A DNA stretch of 38,593 nucleotides, taken from positions 1-38,593 of the forward strand of contig NZ_JAPJDA010000033.1 in NCBI RefSeq assembly GCF_026241755.1, given 5' to 3'. The notes beneath the pieces were generated by a model, which saw only the letters and a list, made by a program, of their open reading frames with translations, did not search any database and had not been told where the DNA came from. The position numbers and the translations under genes are program-made. Shown piece after piece: positions 8,363-16,903 of the stretch; within the stretch, counting starts at the first letter, position 1, and every line of letters starts with the position of its first letter. The stretch is from Salinimicrobium profundisediminis (GTDB lineage Bacteria > Bacteroidota > Bacteroidia > Flavobacteriales > Flavobacteriaceae).

Positions 8363-8397
8363 TCAGCAGCTAATAGTTATTGATTAGTAGTTGATAG
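8342..8397 (+). repeat. Degenerate tandem heptamer repeat across a stop codon
   Basis: Eight consecutive 7-mers can be laid out: GTAGTGA, GCAGTGA, TCGGTGA, TCAGCAG, CTAATAG, TTATTGA, TTAGTAG, TTGATAG. The shared pattern is a pyrimidine-rich start and a TGA or TAG/CAG end. The third unit contains the stop codon of the phosphoesterase gene at 8360-8362. Confidence 0.55.
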
Positions 8398-8434
8398 ATC
8401 TGTTAATTGAGAATACTGCTTCAGGAATACCTGC

Positions 8435-8451
8435 CAAAAATGCCATTTTTG
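8435..8451. repeat. Palindromic repeat CAAAAATG-C-CATTTTTG, copy C
   Basis: This is a perfect copy, 72 nt downstream of the phosphoesterase stop. It is enclosed by TTCAGG (8420-8425) and CCTGAA (8471-8476), with GAATA/TATTC (8425-8429, 8460-8464) nested between. The left flank resembles those of copies B and D. Confidence 0.8.
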
Positions 8452-8480
8452 GAATCTTATATTCTTTAAGCCTGAAACCA

Positions 8481-8510
8481 AAAAACCCGGAGCTTTCACT
8501 CCGGGTTTTT
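8481..8510. terminator. Bidirectional intrinsic terminator
   Basis: AAAAACCCGGAG and CTCCGGGTTTTT form a GC-rich stem with a short loop and have A and T tracts on either side. It lies between the convergent phosphoesterase (plus) and DUF4293 (minus) genes and can serve both. Confidence 0.85.
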
Positions 8511-8538
8511 ACGCACTAATACTACTAAGATGAAAGGT

Positions 8539-8949
8539 TTATCGCAGTCGGTCTACAGATTTTACAAGATCTTCATCCTTTTTTATAGCCTTATTGGCCA
8601 GCACTAAAAAAACGATAGAAAATACAGGAGTCAGCATCCCAATACCTTTCTCTGAAACCGAAGTTTCTCCAGATACAGTTAGAGACCAATAGACAAATAA
8701 TCCTAGTAAAATTAAGTTTAATAAGATATTGACACGCCCCAGCACAAACTGAAGCTTTCTATTTTTAAACAAAAAGATCGTAATTATTGAAAGTAAAGCC
8801 GAAAAGAGTGTTAACCCTAAAGCCGAATAAACATCCTCGATGTATACCGGATTTCCAGCCAAATCATTCCACAGTTCAAATATAAAAATAAAACCTGCAT
8901 TGAAAAGGGCGGCAATTAATAAATAAACTGTCTGAATTCTTTGTAACAT
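8539..8949 (-). CDS. DUF4293 family membrane protein
   Basis: This 136-residue protein has four hydrophobic segments (about residues 7-25, 40-60, 68-88 and 100-118) and the start MLQRIQTVYLLIAALF, which is characteristic of the Bacteroidota DUF4293 family. It ends in a short charged tail (KKDEDLVKSVDRLR) that should be cytoplasmic. No catalytic motif is visible and the family's function is unknown to me. It stands alone on the minus strand, divergent from rho with a 192-bp gap, and ends at the bidirectional terminator. Confidence 0.85.
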   Translation of the reverse strand: MLQRIQTVYLLIAALFNAGFIFIFELWNDLAGNPVYIEDVYSALGLTLFSALLSIITIFLFKNRKLQFVLGRVNILLNLILLGLFVYWSLTVSGETSVSEKGIGMLTPVFSIVFLVLANKAIKKDEDLVKSVDRLR

Positions 8950-9021
8950 TTATCTTCAATAGAGGCACAAAAATAAAAGATTCTTTTTAGAAACCATATT
9001 TATAATCTGAAAATAATATCG

Positions 9022-9029
9022 TATAATTG
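9022..9029 (+). promoter_or_regulatory. Possible rho promoter (-7 like TATAATTG)
   Basis: TATAATTG is one base off TAnnTTTG. It would give rho a leader of just over 100 nt, containing a small CTTC/GAAG hairpin at 9090-9102. A long leader would fit autogenous control, as known for E. coli rho, but that is inference. Confidence 0.35.
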
Positions 9030-9141
9030 CAGTATCAATTCGTAACCAATTCAATAAAGGTTACTTAGACTCCAAAAATTTTTTCGATTCTTCCTCGAGA
9101 AGGTTAATTAAACCAAAGACCAATTTTATTTAAGAACATTC

Positions 9142-10878
9142 ATGTTTGAAATTTCAGAATTAAAGGCTAAGAAGCTGCCTGAACTTCAGGAAATAGCCAA
9201 AACGCTACAGGTACCAAAATACCGTACGCAGAAAAAGCTTGACCTGGTATACAAAATCCTTGATTATCAGGCGGCCAATCCGCAAAAAGTTCAGGAGGTA
9301 CTGACAGATGAAGAGGGAAAACCTCAATCCCAGGAAGACCAAAATACTGCCAGGAAACAGCGAAAAACCCGCCCCAGAAAAGAAAAATCCAGTACTGCAA
9401 AAAATCCAGCAGACCAACGACCGGTCTCTGAGAAAAAAGCAGATCACAAAGGAGAACAAAAAGAAAAGTCACAGGAAGCAAAACCTTCATCTGACAACAG
9501 GAATGAGCAGAAAGGAAAGAAAGAAGATTCTTCCCGCCAGCAAACTTCTAAAGATTCTTCTTCGCGAAATCAACAAAAAGACCGCAAAGATACCAGGCAG
9601 AAAGATGCACGGGATAACCGCAACCAAAATCGTGACAATACCCGCGACAATAGCAACCGCGACAACAACGGGAACAGAGACAACTCAGGCAACCGCGACA
9701 GCGGGAACAGAGATACAGGAAACCGCGATAACAGAAATCGTTATAAAGAACCCGATTACGAGTTTGATGCAATTATAGAAAGTGAAGGAGTACTTGATAT
9801 CATGCAGGACGGATATGGCTTCCTTAGGTCATCAGACTACATGTACCTCTCTTCTCCAGATGATATTTATGTTTCTCAATCCCAGATAAGATTGTTTGGA
9901 CTTAAGACCGGTGATACCGTTCTTGGCCAGGTAAGACCTCCAAAAGAGGGAGAGAAATATTTTCCGCTTATCAAGATTAGCAAGATCAATGGTCTTGATC
10001 CACAAGTAGTGAGAGACAGGGTTTCTTTTGAACACCTTACTCCACTTTTCCCTCAGGAAAAATTCAACATTGCCGAAAGACAAAGCACAGTTTCTACCAG
10101 GGTTATTGACATGTTCTCTCCTATAGGAAAAGGACAAAGAGGAATGATCGTTTCCCAGCCAAAAACAGGTAAAACCATGCTCCTAAAGGATATTGCAAAT
10201 GCAATTGCCGCAAATCATCCTGAAGTATATCAAATTATCCTGCTTATTGATGAACGTCCTGAAGAGGTAACCGATATGCAGCGTAATGTAAAAGGAGAAG
10301 TAATCGCTTCAACTTTTGACAAGGAAGCTCACGAACACGTACGTGTTGCGAACATTGTACTTGAAAAAGCCAAGAGAATGGTAGAATGTGGCCATGATGT
10401 AGTGATCCTTCTGGATTCCATCACCCGTTTAGCCAGAGCATACAATACGGTGCAACCTGCCAGCGGAAAAGTACTTTCTGGAGGTGTTGATGCAAATGCG
10501 CTTCACAAGCCTAAGAGATTCTTTGGGGCAGCACGAAATATTGAAGGAGGCGGATCTCTTTCAATAATCGCCACAGCACTTACCGAAACAGGTTCTAAAA
10601 TGGACGAGGTGATCTTTGAAGAATTTAAAGGTACCGGTAACATGGAACTTCAATTAGACAGGAAAATTGCCAATAGAAGAATTTTTCCAGCCATTGACCT
10701 TACCTCTTCCAGTACAAGGAGAGATGACATCCTGCTTGACGAGAACACACTTCAAAGAATGTGGGTAATGCGCAAGTATCTGGCCGACATGAACCCTGTG
10801 GAAGCCATGGAATTTATCAATGGCCGTATTACACAAACAAAGAACAACGAGGAGTTTTTAATCTCCATGAACGGTTAA
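9142..10878 (+). CDS. rho: Transcription termination factor Rho with disordered insert
   Basis: Rho is a hexameric RNA-translocating ATPase that ends transcription. The 578-residue protein has an N-terminal Rho-N helix bundle (about 1-50), a low-complexity segment rich in Lys, Arg, Asp, Asn, Gln and Ser (about 55-202), an RNA-binding cold-shock-like domain with GYGFLR near 224-229, and the ATPase core. The core has Walker A SQPKTGKT near 338-345, [12 protein letters not shown], Walker B VVILLDS, and the Q/R-loop region [22 protein letters not shown]. coli Rho has 419 residues; the excess is almost all the insert. Such inserts are common in Bacteroidota, and in Bacteroides thetaiotaomicron the Rho disordered region is reported to drive condensate formation. 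A strong terminator follows. Confidence 0.97.
   Translation: MFEISELKAKKLPELQEIAKTLQVPKYRTQKKLDLVYKILDYQAANPQKVQEVLTDEEGKPQSQEDQNTARKQRKTRPRKEKSSTAKNPADQRPVSEKKADHKGEQKEKSQEAKPSSDNRNEQKGKKEDSSRQQTSKDSSSRNQQKDRKDTRQKDARDNRNQNRDNTRDNSNRDNNGNRDNSGNRDSGNRDTGNRDNRNRYKEPDYEFDAIIESEGVLDIMQDGYGFLRSSDYMYLSSPDDIYVSQSQIRLFGLKTGDTVLGQVRPPKEGEKYFPLIKISKINGLDPQVVRDRVSFEHLTPLFPQEKFNIAERQSTVSTRVIDMFSPIGKGQRGMIVSQPKTGKTMLLKDIANAIAANHPEVYQIILLIDERPEEVTDMQRNVKGEVIASTFDKEAHEHVRVANIVLEKAKRMVECGHDVVILLDSITRLARAYNTVQPASGKVLSGGVDANALHKPKRFFGAARNIEGGGSLSIIATALTETGSKMDEVIFEEFKGTGNMELQLDRKIANRRIFPAIDLTSSSTRRDDILLDENTLQRMWVMRKYLADMNPVEAMEFINGRITQTKNNEEFLISMNG
9598..9741 (+). repeat. Asn-Arg-Asp coding repeats within the rho insert
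   Basis: Degenerate in-frame repeats encode runs such as [13 protein letters not shown] and [20 protein letters not shown]. The near-identical units (aaccgcgac, gggaacagagac) suggest expansion by replication slippage; the repeat number probably varies between strains. Confidence 0.6.
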
Positions 10879-10901
10879 GGATCATACCTTCCTAAAATGA
10901 C

Positions 10902-10937
10902 AAAATCCGGACATCTTTTGATGCTCCGGATTTTTTT
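10902..10937 (+). terminator. rho terminator
   Basis: AAAATCCGGACATC pairs with GATG-C-TCCGGATTTT (one bulged C) over a TTTT loop and runs into a T tract. It starts 23 nt after the rho stop codon. Confidence 0.85.
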
Positions 10938-11251
10938 ATGGGCTTTGATACCTTGTTGCTACAACTTCTTAGAAAGAACATTTCTCTCCGCTTATAAACA
11001 CTCCTCCTTACGCAGGAAGAAAATAACATGTCCATGCACTACCATCTCCCTTAACCTATCTTAGAACAGAGGTACAAATGCTTCAGCAGTATCCTTTAAT
11101 TGAATACCAAAGCTTTCAGAAGTCAATTTAGAGGAGTGAAAAATGTAGAATTTTTCCTGTACAGATTAACTACATTATTTAGCTAGTCCACAACTATTGT
11201 TCTTGATCCCAGAAAATGTTTTTGATCCCTTATCATCTCATTTTAAAAAAT
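10938..11251. other. Gene-free stretch between the rho and rpsT terminators
   Basis: About 310 bp bounded by the rho terminator on the left and the rpsT terminator on the right. I see no credible coding region, RNA gene or copy of the palindromic repeat here. Confidence 0.5.
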
Positions 11252-11287
11252 AAAAAATGCCTTTCGTCTTGACGAAAGGCATTTTTT
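11252..11287 (-). terminator. rpsT terminator
   Basis: A perfect 17-bp inverted repeat (AAAAAATGCCTTTCGTC and its complement, two bases apart) lies 23 nt beyond the rpsT stop. On the minus strand the stem ends in a T6 run followed by more Ts. Its AAAAATGCC ends resemble the window's palindromic repeat, but the stem core differs. Confidence 0.85.
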
Positions 11288-11310
11288 ATATAAATTGAAC
11301 ACTATCTTAA

Positions 11311-11559
11311 TTAAAGCGCAGCTACGTGCTTAGCTAATCTTGATTTAAGATTAGAGGCTTTATTATCATGAATAATGTTTTTCTTCGCTAATTTGTCAAT
11401 CATAGAAGCTACAGTAGGGTACAAAGTCTCTGCCTCCTCTTTTCCTGCCTCACGTAACTTTTTGATGGCATTCCTGGTAGTTTTATGCTGGTAGCGATTT
11501 CTAAGACGTTTTGTCTCGTTGCTACGGATCCTCTTTAACGATGACTTATGATTTGCCAT
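11311..11559 (-). CDS. rpsT: 30S ribosomal protein S20
   Basis: S20 binds 16S rRNA in the small subunit. The 82-residue basic protein begins [21 protein letters not shown], typical of S20, and ends in an Ala/Lys-rich helix ([12 protein letters not shown]). It starts 30 nt after a tRNA-Glu gene on the same strand. No separate TAnnTTTG element was seen in that gap, so the mRNA is probably processed from a tRNA-tRNA-rpsT transcript. A strong hairpin terminator follows. Confidence 0.97.
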   Translation of the reverse strand: MANHKSSLKRIRSNETKRLRNRYQHKTTRNAIKKLREAGKEEAETLYPTVASMIDKLAKKNIIHDNKASNLKSRLAKHVAAL

Positions 11560-11589
11560 TATACTCTTATTAAATTAATTCTTTTTCTG

Positions 11590-11661
11590 TAGTCCGTAGG
11601 GGAATCGAACCCCTGTTACCAGGATGAAAACCTGGCGTCCTAACCCCTAGACGAACGGACC
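11590..11661 (-). tRNA. tRNA-Glu (anticodon TTC), copy 1
   Basis: On the minus strand the gene starts GGTCCGTTCGTCTAGGGG and folds into a cloverleaf. The 7-bp acceptor stem ends in a G-T pair, the anticodon loop is TTTTCAT (anticodon TTC), and the T arm is AGGGGTTCGATTCCCCT. The 72-base length includes the discriminator A; CCA is not encoded. It is identical in sequence to the copy at 11706-11777. Confidence 0.95.
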
Positions 11662-11705
11662 AATTTACTATTTCAAAGATGGTTTACACGACTTGTAAAC
11701 CTTTG

Positions 11706-11777
11706 TAGTCCGTAGGGGAATCGAACCCCTGTTACCAGGATGAAAACCTGGCGTCCTAACCCCTAGACGAACGGACC
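11706..11777 (-). tRNA. tRNA-Glu (anticodon TTC), copy 2
   Basis: Identical to the copy at 11590-11661 over the whole gene, with a 44-nt spacer between them. It is the promoter-proximal copy: a consensus promoter lies immediately upstream, with the predicted transcription start about 15 nt before the mature 5' end. Confidence 0.95.
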
Positions 11778-11798
11778 ATTTATTTTCAAATGCGGATG

Positions 11799-11829
11799 CA
11801 AAAATACAACTATTTTTGAATGCCGCAAA
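11799..11829 (-). promoter_or_regulatory. Promoter of the tRNA-Glu/tRNA-Glu/rpsT unit
   Basis: On the minus strand, TTTG (11826-11829) and TATTTTTG (11799-11806) are separated by 19 nt, a textbook Bacteroidota -33/-7 pair. It lies between the proS stop and the first tRNA. Confidence 0.75.
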
Positions 11830-11854
11830 TGTTGAGGAATTTTTTTTAAAAAAA

Positions 11855-13333
11855 TTAATAAGCCTTTGCAAATAGCACCCTCCCCACCGATGGTTTCCCG
11901 GTGAAAACACAAACGCCTTCCTCTTTTTCATTATCAAAAGGGATTAAACGGATGGTAGCCTTTGTAAGTTCTTTGATCCTATTTTCTGTCTCTGCAGTGC
12001 CATCCCAATGCGCTGAAATAAACCCTCCCTTTTCCTTAAGCACTTTCTTGAACTCTTCAAAATCGTTAACCTCTGTAATATGTTCGTTACGAAAGGCCTT
12101 TGCTTTATTGTGAAGATTCTCCTGAATCTCGGTCATAAGCCCTTTTACCCGCTCTACTACCTCGTTTTGCTGAACAAACTCTTTACTCAGCGTATCTCTT
12201 CTTGCTAACTCCACAGAACCCTTTTCAAGATCTTTAGGGCCAATAGCTATTCTTACAGGAACCCCCTGCAGTTCATACTGTGCAAATTTCCAACCTGGCT
12301 TTTGAGTATCGCGATCATCGTATTTTACCGAAATTCCCTGGGCCCTAAGATCGGCAGTAAGCTTATTGGCAACTTCCGAAATTTGATCTAATTGCTCCTG
12401 CCCTTTGTAAATTGGCACAATTACAACCTGTATTGGCGCCAGGTTTGGAGGCAGCACTAACCCATTATCATCACTATGCGTCATAATCAACGCTCCCATC
12501 AATCTTGTAGACACTCCCCATGAAGTAGCCCAAACATGCTCCAGCCCCCCTTCTTTTGTAGCAAATTTCACATCAAATGCCTTAGCGAAGTTCTGCCCCA
12601 AGAAGTGAGAAGTCCCGGCTTGTAAGGCTTTTCCATCCTGCATCATTGCTTCTATACAGTAAGTTTCTACAGCCCCTGCAAAACGCTCACTCTCTGTTTT
12701 TCTACCCTTTATCACAGGCATTGCCATGAAATTTTCGGCAAATTCTGCATAGATATTATTCATTTGTTCTGTCTCGGCCAATGCCTCAGCCTTAGTGGCG
12801 TGTGCGGTGTGACCTTCCTGCCATAAAAATTCGGCTGTACGCAGAAAAAGCCTGGTACGCATCTCCCAGCGCACTACATTGGCCCATTGGTTAACCAGGA
12901 TGGGCAAATCGCGGTACGACTGTATCCAGCCTTTATAAGTATTCCAGATAATAGCTTCAGATGTTGGCCTTACTACCAGCTCTTCTTCCAGCTTTGCATC
13001 AGGATCTACTATTAATTTTCCGGCATTATCGGGATCGTTCTTTAATCGATAATGAGTAACTATAGCACATTCTTTAGCAAAACCTTCAGCATTCTTTTCT
13101 TCAGCTTCAAACAGGCTTTTAGGAACAAAGAGCGGGAAATAAGCATTTTGATGTCCTGTTTCCTTAAACATTTTATCAAGTTGTGCCTGCATTTTTTCCC
13201 AAATTGCATAACCGTAAGGTTTAATAACCATACAGCCTCTCACGGCAGAATTTTCTGCCAGGTCGGCCTTCACAACCAGTTCGTTATACCATTTTGAGTA
13301 ATCTTCTTTTCGGGTAGTTAGGTTCTTTGCCAT
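11855..13333 (-). CDS. proS: Prolyl-tRNA synthetase (short archaeal/eukaryote-like form)
   Basis: ProS charges tRNA-Pro with proline. At 492 residues it is the shorter ProS type without the bacterial editing insertion. Class II features are visible: the N-terminal motif 1 region ([18 protein letters not shown]), motif 2 around [37 protein letters not shown], and motif 3 around [15 protein letters not shown]. An anticodon-binding domain follows (VVIVPIYKG onward), with a C-terminal zinc-type domain region ending VLFAKAY. The ATG at 13333 gives [20 protein letters not shown], a standard start. The stop lies in an A/T-rich palindrome (11839-11857) just before the tRNA promoter. Confidence 0.97.
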   Translation of the reverse strand: MAKNLTTRKEDYSKWYNELVVKADLAENSAVRGCMVIKPYGYAIWEKMQAQLDKMFKETGHQNAYFPLFVPKSLFEAEEKNAEGFAKECAIVTHYRLKNDPDNAGKLIVDPDAKLEEELVVRPTSEAIIWNTYKGWIQSYRDLPILVNQWANVVRWEMRTRLFLRTAEFLWQEGHTAHATKAEALAETEQMNNIYAEFAENFMAMPVIKGRKTESERFAGAVETYCIEAMMQDGKALQAGTSHFLGQNFAKAFDVKFATKEGGLEHVWATSWGVSTRLMGALIMTHSDDNGLVLPPNLAPIQVVIVPIYKGQEQLDQISEVANKLTADLRAQGISVKYDDRDTQKPGWKFAQYELQGVPVRIAIGPKDLEKGSVELARRDTLSKEFVQQNEVVERVKGLMTEIQENLHNKAKAFRNEHITEVNDFEEFKKVLKEKGGFISAHWDGTAETENRIKELTKATIRLIPFDNEKEEGVCVFTGKPSVGRVLFAKAY

Positions 13334-13401
13334 CTCCAGTCTTTTGGCACAAATGTTGTACCTTGTTAGTGAAATAAAGTTAGCGCAAAACTAACTATTT
13401 T

Positions 13402-13409
13402 TATCTTTG
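13402..13409 (+). promoter_or_regulatory. Promoter of the low-complexity lipoprotein gene (TATCTTTG)
   Basis: TATCTTTG matches TAnnTTTG perfectly. It overlaps an upstream in-frame TTG, which argues against that TTG as a start and for the ATG at 13431. The predicted leader is only about 15 nt. Confidence 0.6.
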
Positions 13410-13430
13410 TTCAATAAATTATTCAACGTC

Positions 13431-14516
13431 ATGAAACGATACTACAAGCTTTTAAACGTGAGAAGCCTTTTTACAGCACTAGGCGCTCTGTTTTTTTTAG
13501 CTTCCTGTAGTTCTTATCAGTATGCCGGCTATGACAACGACGGCATTTACAACTCCTCAGATAATGAAGAGGCGTATACTGCTAATGATTACGAGGAATC
13601 TTACGAAGACGCCCTTTATTATAAAAACCTCTTTGGAGAAAAAGCCGCACAGTTTGAAGCTGTTCCTGAAAATGGAGCAATTTTTACTGATGTAGAAACA
13701 TATTCATCGGGTCAATATGATGAAAATATGTTTGGAGCCGAAGGTTTGGAATATGAACCCGGACGTGCCGCATGGGGAACTGACCCCGATGAGATCGCAG
13801 TAAACATTTACAACAACTATCCGTTTTACAGCCCATACCACTATGGTTACGGATTTGGTTATCCGCATTATGCCGGATTATATGATCCATTCTGGGGACC
13901 CCGTTACTATCGCTACGGCTTTTATGATCCATTTTACTTCGGACATTCTTACGCCTACCCCTCATGGAGATGGAACATTGGCTGGGGTTACGGCTGGGGT
14001 GGATATTATGGTTACGGCCACAGATACTCCCCATACTATCCTTACGGCGGATATTATAACCACTACCGTTCTTATAACACACGTGAAGTGGCTTATAATG
14101 CAGGGCGCAGAGACAGCTATTCTAATCGCTACCGGAATACCGAAGCCTCAGAAAGCCGTGTTTCCAGAATTCAGGGATATTCCAACACCCGTAACGTGAG
14201 AGCTGCCGCAACGAGATCTAATAATGACAGAACTTATCAAACCCGTTCTACCAGAACAAGATCTACAGTAAGTCGTAGCAGCGATTCATCTGAAAGAAGC
14301 TATAGAAGTGCAACCCAACGCAGGTCTACACCTGCTGTAAGAAGTAACACTTCATCAGATTCAAGACCTGCAGTGAGAACAAGTCGTTCTTCAAGAAGCA
14401 ACAACAGTTCTTACCGGTCTTCTACGCCATCAGTAAGATCTTCTTCAACAGTAAGATCCTCTTCGGCACCTCGAGCCAGTTCATCATCAAGCAGGTCACG
14501 TGGCGGCGGTAGATAA
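13431..14516 (+). CDS. Low-complexity lipoprotein, three-part composition
   Basis: A basic N-terminus, hydrophobic stretch and lipobox (LGALFFLASC) predict an envelope lipoprotein. From the ATG at 13431 it has 361 residues in three zones: an acidic, Tyr-rich zone (about 30-130); a Tyr/Gly/Phe/Pro/His-rich zone (about 130-215) with segments such as YHYGYGFGYPHYAGLYDPFW; and an Arg/Ser tail ending RSRGGGR. I recognise no enzymatic domain; similar Bacteroidota proteins are given uninformative or misleading names. It is probably cotranscribed with the FadL-like gene 21 nt downstream. An extracellular or periplasmic adhesive or assembly role is only a guess. Confidence 0.8.
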   Translation: MKRYYKLLNVRSLFTALGALFFLASCSSYQYAGYDNDGIYNSSDNEEAYTANDYEESYEDALYYKNLFGEKAAQFEAVPENGAIFTDVETYSSGQYDENMFGAEGLEYEPGRAAWGTDPDEIAVNIYNNYPFYSPYHYGYGFGYPHYAGLYDPFWGPRYYRYGFYDPFYFGHSYAYPSWRWNIGWGYGWGGYYGYGHRYSPYYPYGGYYNHYRSYNTREVAYNAGRRDSYSNRYRNTEASESRVSRIQGYSNTRNVRAAATRSNNDRTYQTRSTRTRSTVSRSSDSSERSYRSATQRRSTPAVRSNTSSDSRPAVRTSRSSRSNNSSYRSSTPSVRSSSTVRSSSAPRASSSSSRSRGGGR

Positions 14517-14537
14517 TTCCCCTAAAACACTTCATAA

Positions 14538-16049
14538 ATGAAAAGATTAATTTTTGCCTTCACAGCCATGATTTCCATGACTGTGGAGGCTCAAAATATA
14601 ACAGATGCTGTAAGATATTCTACAACAGATCTTAACGGAACAGCACGATATCGGGCCATGAGTGGTGCTTTTGGCGCCCTGGGAGGCGATCTCTCCTCTC
14701 TTAATCTGAATCCTGCCGGTTCAGCAGTATTCCTCTCAAGTTTCGCCTCGATTAGTCTCAACGTAGAGAACAGCAACAATGACGTAAGCTTTATGAACGG
14801 CTATAATTCCAGTTCCGATTCTAATGTTGATCTTGGGCAGGCCGGAGCCGTTTTTATCTTTAACAATAGAAATGAGAACGCAAACTGGAAAAAGTTTTCC
14901 CTCGGTTTTAATTTCAATAAATCTTCAAGTTTCAATAACACCTATTCGGCCAGGGGAAATAACCCCCATTCAATAGACCAGTACTTTCTGGCTTATGCCA
15001 ATGGCACTCCCGTTGAATACCTTATCCCTTACAGAAATGAATCTGACGGCGAGGCATATGCCAGGCTGGGAGAGACTTTAGGGTTTGGAGCTCAACAGGC
15101 CTATTTAGGCCTTTGGGGCGGAGTGATTGGCGTAGATAACCCAAACAACCTTCCAGAATCAGATCCTGCTTTTCTGGAACTCGACTCTTACAGCAGTATC
15201 TTATCTCCGGGAACATACGATCAAATTTACAACTATACCGCAACGGGACTAAATGGGAAACTGAGCTTCAATTTCGCTTCTCAATACCAGGATTTTCTGT
15301 ACCTGGGAATTAACCTGAACTCCCACTTCATCAACTATGAAAGAATGACTTCTATTGATGAAGAAAATCTACAGGCACCCGATGAGTATGTATATTTCGA
15401 AGATCAATTAAATACATTAGGATCTGGCTTTAGCCTGCAATTAGGGGCTCTCGCCAAGATAGGAAACAATGTAAGGGCCGGATTAGCCTATGAATCTCCT
15501 ACCTGGTACACAATTTCTGAAGAAACAAGCCAGTATATCGAGACCGACATTGATTATGTAGAACCTAATATCGTCAACATTTACCCCGATTATAAGTTGC
15601 AAACTCCTGCCAGCTACACGGGAAGTTTGGCTTATCTTTTTGGTGCATCGGCACTTATTAGTTTTGATTACACCTATAAGGACTACTCTACCACAAAATT
15701 CAAACCTACAGATGACCCTGCTTTTATGGAACAAAACAATATCATCTCCAATGAATTGGGAGGGGCTTCAAAATTTAGACTTGGAGGTGAGTACAGAATT
15801 CAGAATTGGAGCCTTAGAGGCGGATACAGGTTTGAAGAAACTCCTTATGCAAATGAACTACCCATGGGAGACCTTGAAGGTTATTCGGCCGGGATTGGAT
15901 ACAGCTTTGGAAGTATCAAAATTGACTTCGCTTACGATCATTCTTCACGCAAAACAAACCCAAAATTATATCAGGCAGGATTAACAGACAGAATGGGAAT
16001 TTCAAGAGACAATTCAAATTATGTGCTCACCATAGGTTTTGGCTTGTAG
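14538..16049 (+). CDS. FadL/OmpP1-like outer membrane protein
   Basis: A signal peptide (MKRLIFAFTAMISMTVEAQ) is followed by NITDAVRYSTTDLNGTARYRAM and SGAFGALGGDLSSLNLNPAG, the N-terminal hatch-like signature of the OmpP1/FadL/TodX group. The rest alternates short amphipathic strands and ends with an outer-membrane C-terminus (YVLTIGFGL, last residue Leu). The 503-residue length fits a 14-strand barrel. FadL proteins pass hydrophobic compounds through the outer membrane; the ligand here is unknown, and Bacteroidota members are often mislabelled hemin receptors. It lies 21 nt after the lipoprotein gene and ends at a UUCG-loop terminator. Confidence 0.85.
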   Translation: MKRLIFAFTAMISMTVEAQNITDAVRYSTTDLNGTARYRAMSGAFGALGGDLSSLNLNPAGSAVFLSSFASISLNVENSNNDVSFMNGYNSSSDSNVDLGQAGAVFIFNNRNENANWKKFSLGFNFNKSSSFNNTYSARGNNPHSIDQYFLAYANGTPVEYLIPYRNESDGEAYARLGETLGFGAQQAYLGLWGGVIGVDNPNNLPESDPAFLELDSYSSILSPGTYDQIYNYTATGLNGKLSFNFASQYQDFLYLGINLNSHFINYERMTSIDEENLQAPDEYVYFEDQLNTLGSGFSLQLGALAKIGNNVRAGLAYESPTWYTISEETSQYIETDIDYVEPNIVNIYPDYKLQTPASYTGSLAYLFGASALISFDYTYKDYSTTKFKPTDDPAFMEQNNIISNELGGASKFRLGGEYRIQNWSLRGGYRFEETPYANELPMGDLEGYSAGIGYSFGSIKIDFAYDHSSRKTNPKLYQAGLTDRMGISRDNSNYVLTIGFGL

Positions 16050-16069
16050 CACATAGGTTTTTAATATAG

Positions 16070-16099
16070 AAAACAGCCTTCGGGCTGTTTTTATTTTTT
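16070..16099 (+). terminator. Terminator after the FadL-like gene
   Basis: AAAACAGCC and GGCTGTTTT enclose a TTCG tetraloop, followed by a T-rich tract. It starts about 20 nt after the stop codon. Confidence 0.88.
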
Positions 16100-16157
16100 A
16101 TACTATTTCAGCCATTGAACTTGCTGCAACAGACTTCCAAAAAAGGGTTTAAATATG

Positions 16158-16165
16158 TATCTTTG
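16158..16165 (+). promoter_or_regulatory. folE promoter (TATCTTTG)
   Basis: A perfect TAnnTTTG within AAATATGTATCTTTG. It lies inside an upstream in-frame extension of folE that begins with TTG at 16115, so it supports the ATG at 16211 as the start. Confidence 0.65.
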
Positions 16166-16210
16166 CAAGCTTACTTACCAAGTGTTTTAGACGCTACTTT
16201 ATATAGAATT

Positions 16211-16888
16211 ATGAAAAAAGACAATATAGACGAGGCTATTGATGAAATGGGAGATGCTTTTGTAAGCCCCAATACAGACACTCCCATGCGTAAAGATGCC
16301 TTTGAAATAAGTGATGAGGAAAAGATTGAACGCATCCAAAAAGACGTACAGAGCATCCTGGACACCCTGGGCCTTGATCTTACCGATGATAGCCTTAAAG
16401 GAACTCCAAAAAGGGTAGCCAAGATGTTTGTTAAAGAAGTATTTGGCGGGTTGCACCCTCAATTGAAACCAAAGGCTTCAACCTTTCAAAACAAGTATAA
16501 ATACGGGGAGATGTTGGTAGAAAAGAACATCACCCTCTACTCTACCTGTGAGCACCACCTGCTGCCAATAGTAGGACGAGCACACGTAGGATATATTTCC
16601 AACGGTACCGTTGTAGGGCTTTCAAAAATGAACCGCATTGTAGATTATTACGCCAAGCGCCCACAGGTACAGGAGAGATTGACCATGCAAATTGTAAAGG
16701 AGCTCCAGGAAGTATTGGGCACCGAAGATGTTGCCTGCGTGATTGATGCCAAGCACCTTTGTGTAAACAGCCGCGGAATCAGGGATATCGAAAGCAGTAC
16801 CGTTACCAGCGAATACGGCGGAAGATTCAAAGATCCCGAAGCAAGACGCGACTTTTTAGACTACATCAATCTGGAAACCGAATTCTAA
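16211..16888 (+). CDS. folE: GTP cyclohydrolase I
   Basis: FolE converts GTP to dihydroneopterin triphosphate, the first step to folate and also to queuosine precursors. From the ATG at 16211 the protein has 225 residues, the family norm. Zinc ligands are present: Cys113 and His116 in STCEHHLLPI and Cys184 in KHLCVNSRG. PKRVAKMF and GLSKMNRIVDYYAKRPQVQE are family signatures. An upstream in-frame TTG would add 32 residues (with the sequence LLQQTSKKGFKY) that do not resemble FolE and that contain the promoter, so it is rejected. cysS follows after 15 nt, suggesting an operon of folE, cysS and yidD. Confidence 0.97.
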   Translation: MKKDNIDEAIDEMGDAFVSPNTDTPMRKDAFEISDEEKIERIQKDVQSILDTLGLDLTDDSLKGTPKRVAKMFVKEVFGGLHPQLKPKASTFQNKYKYGEMLVEKNITLYSTCEHHLLPIVGRAHVGYISNGTVVGLSKMNRIVDYYAKRPQVQERLTMQIVKELQEVLGTEDVACVIDAKHLCVNSRGIRDIESSTVTSEYGGRFKDPEARRDFLDYINLETEF

Positions 16889-16903
16889 ATCTGTACATTT
16901 TTT

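Noticed and set aside
9308-9778. Alternative-frame open frames over the rho insert (both strands)
   Set aside because: They are shadows produced by the low-complexity, stop-poor coding repeats of rho.
11839-11857. A/T-only palindrome at the proS stop
   Set aside because: It has no GC in the stem, so it is a weak terminator candidate at best and probably just an A/T run.
13684-14199. Overlapping open frames over the low-complexity lipoprotein gene
   Set aside because: They arise from its biased Tyr/Gly/Ser/Arg codons; no start context or domain supports them.
16115-16210. N-terminal extension of folE from a TTG
   Set aside because: It contains the perfect promoter element at 16158-16165, and the added residues do not resemble FolE.
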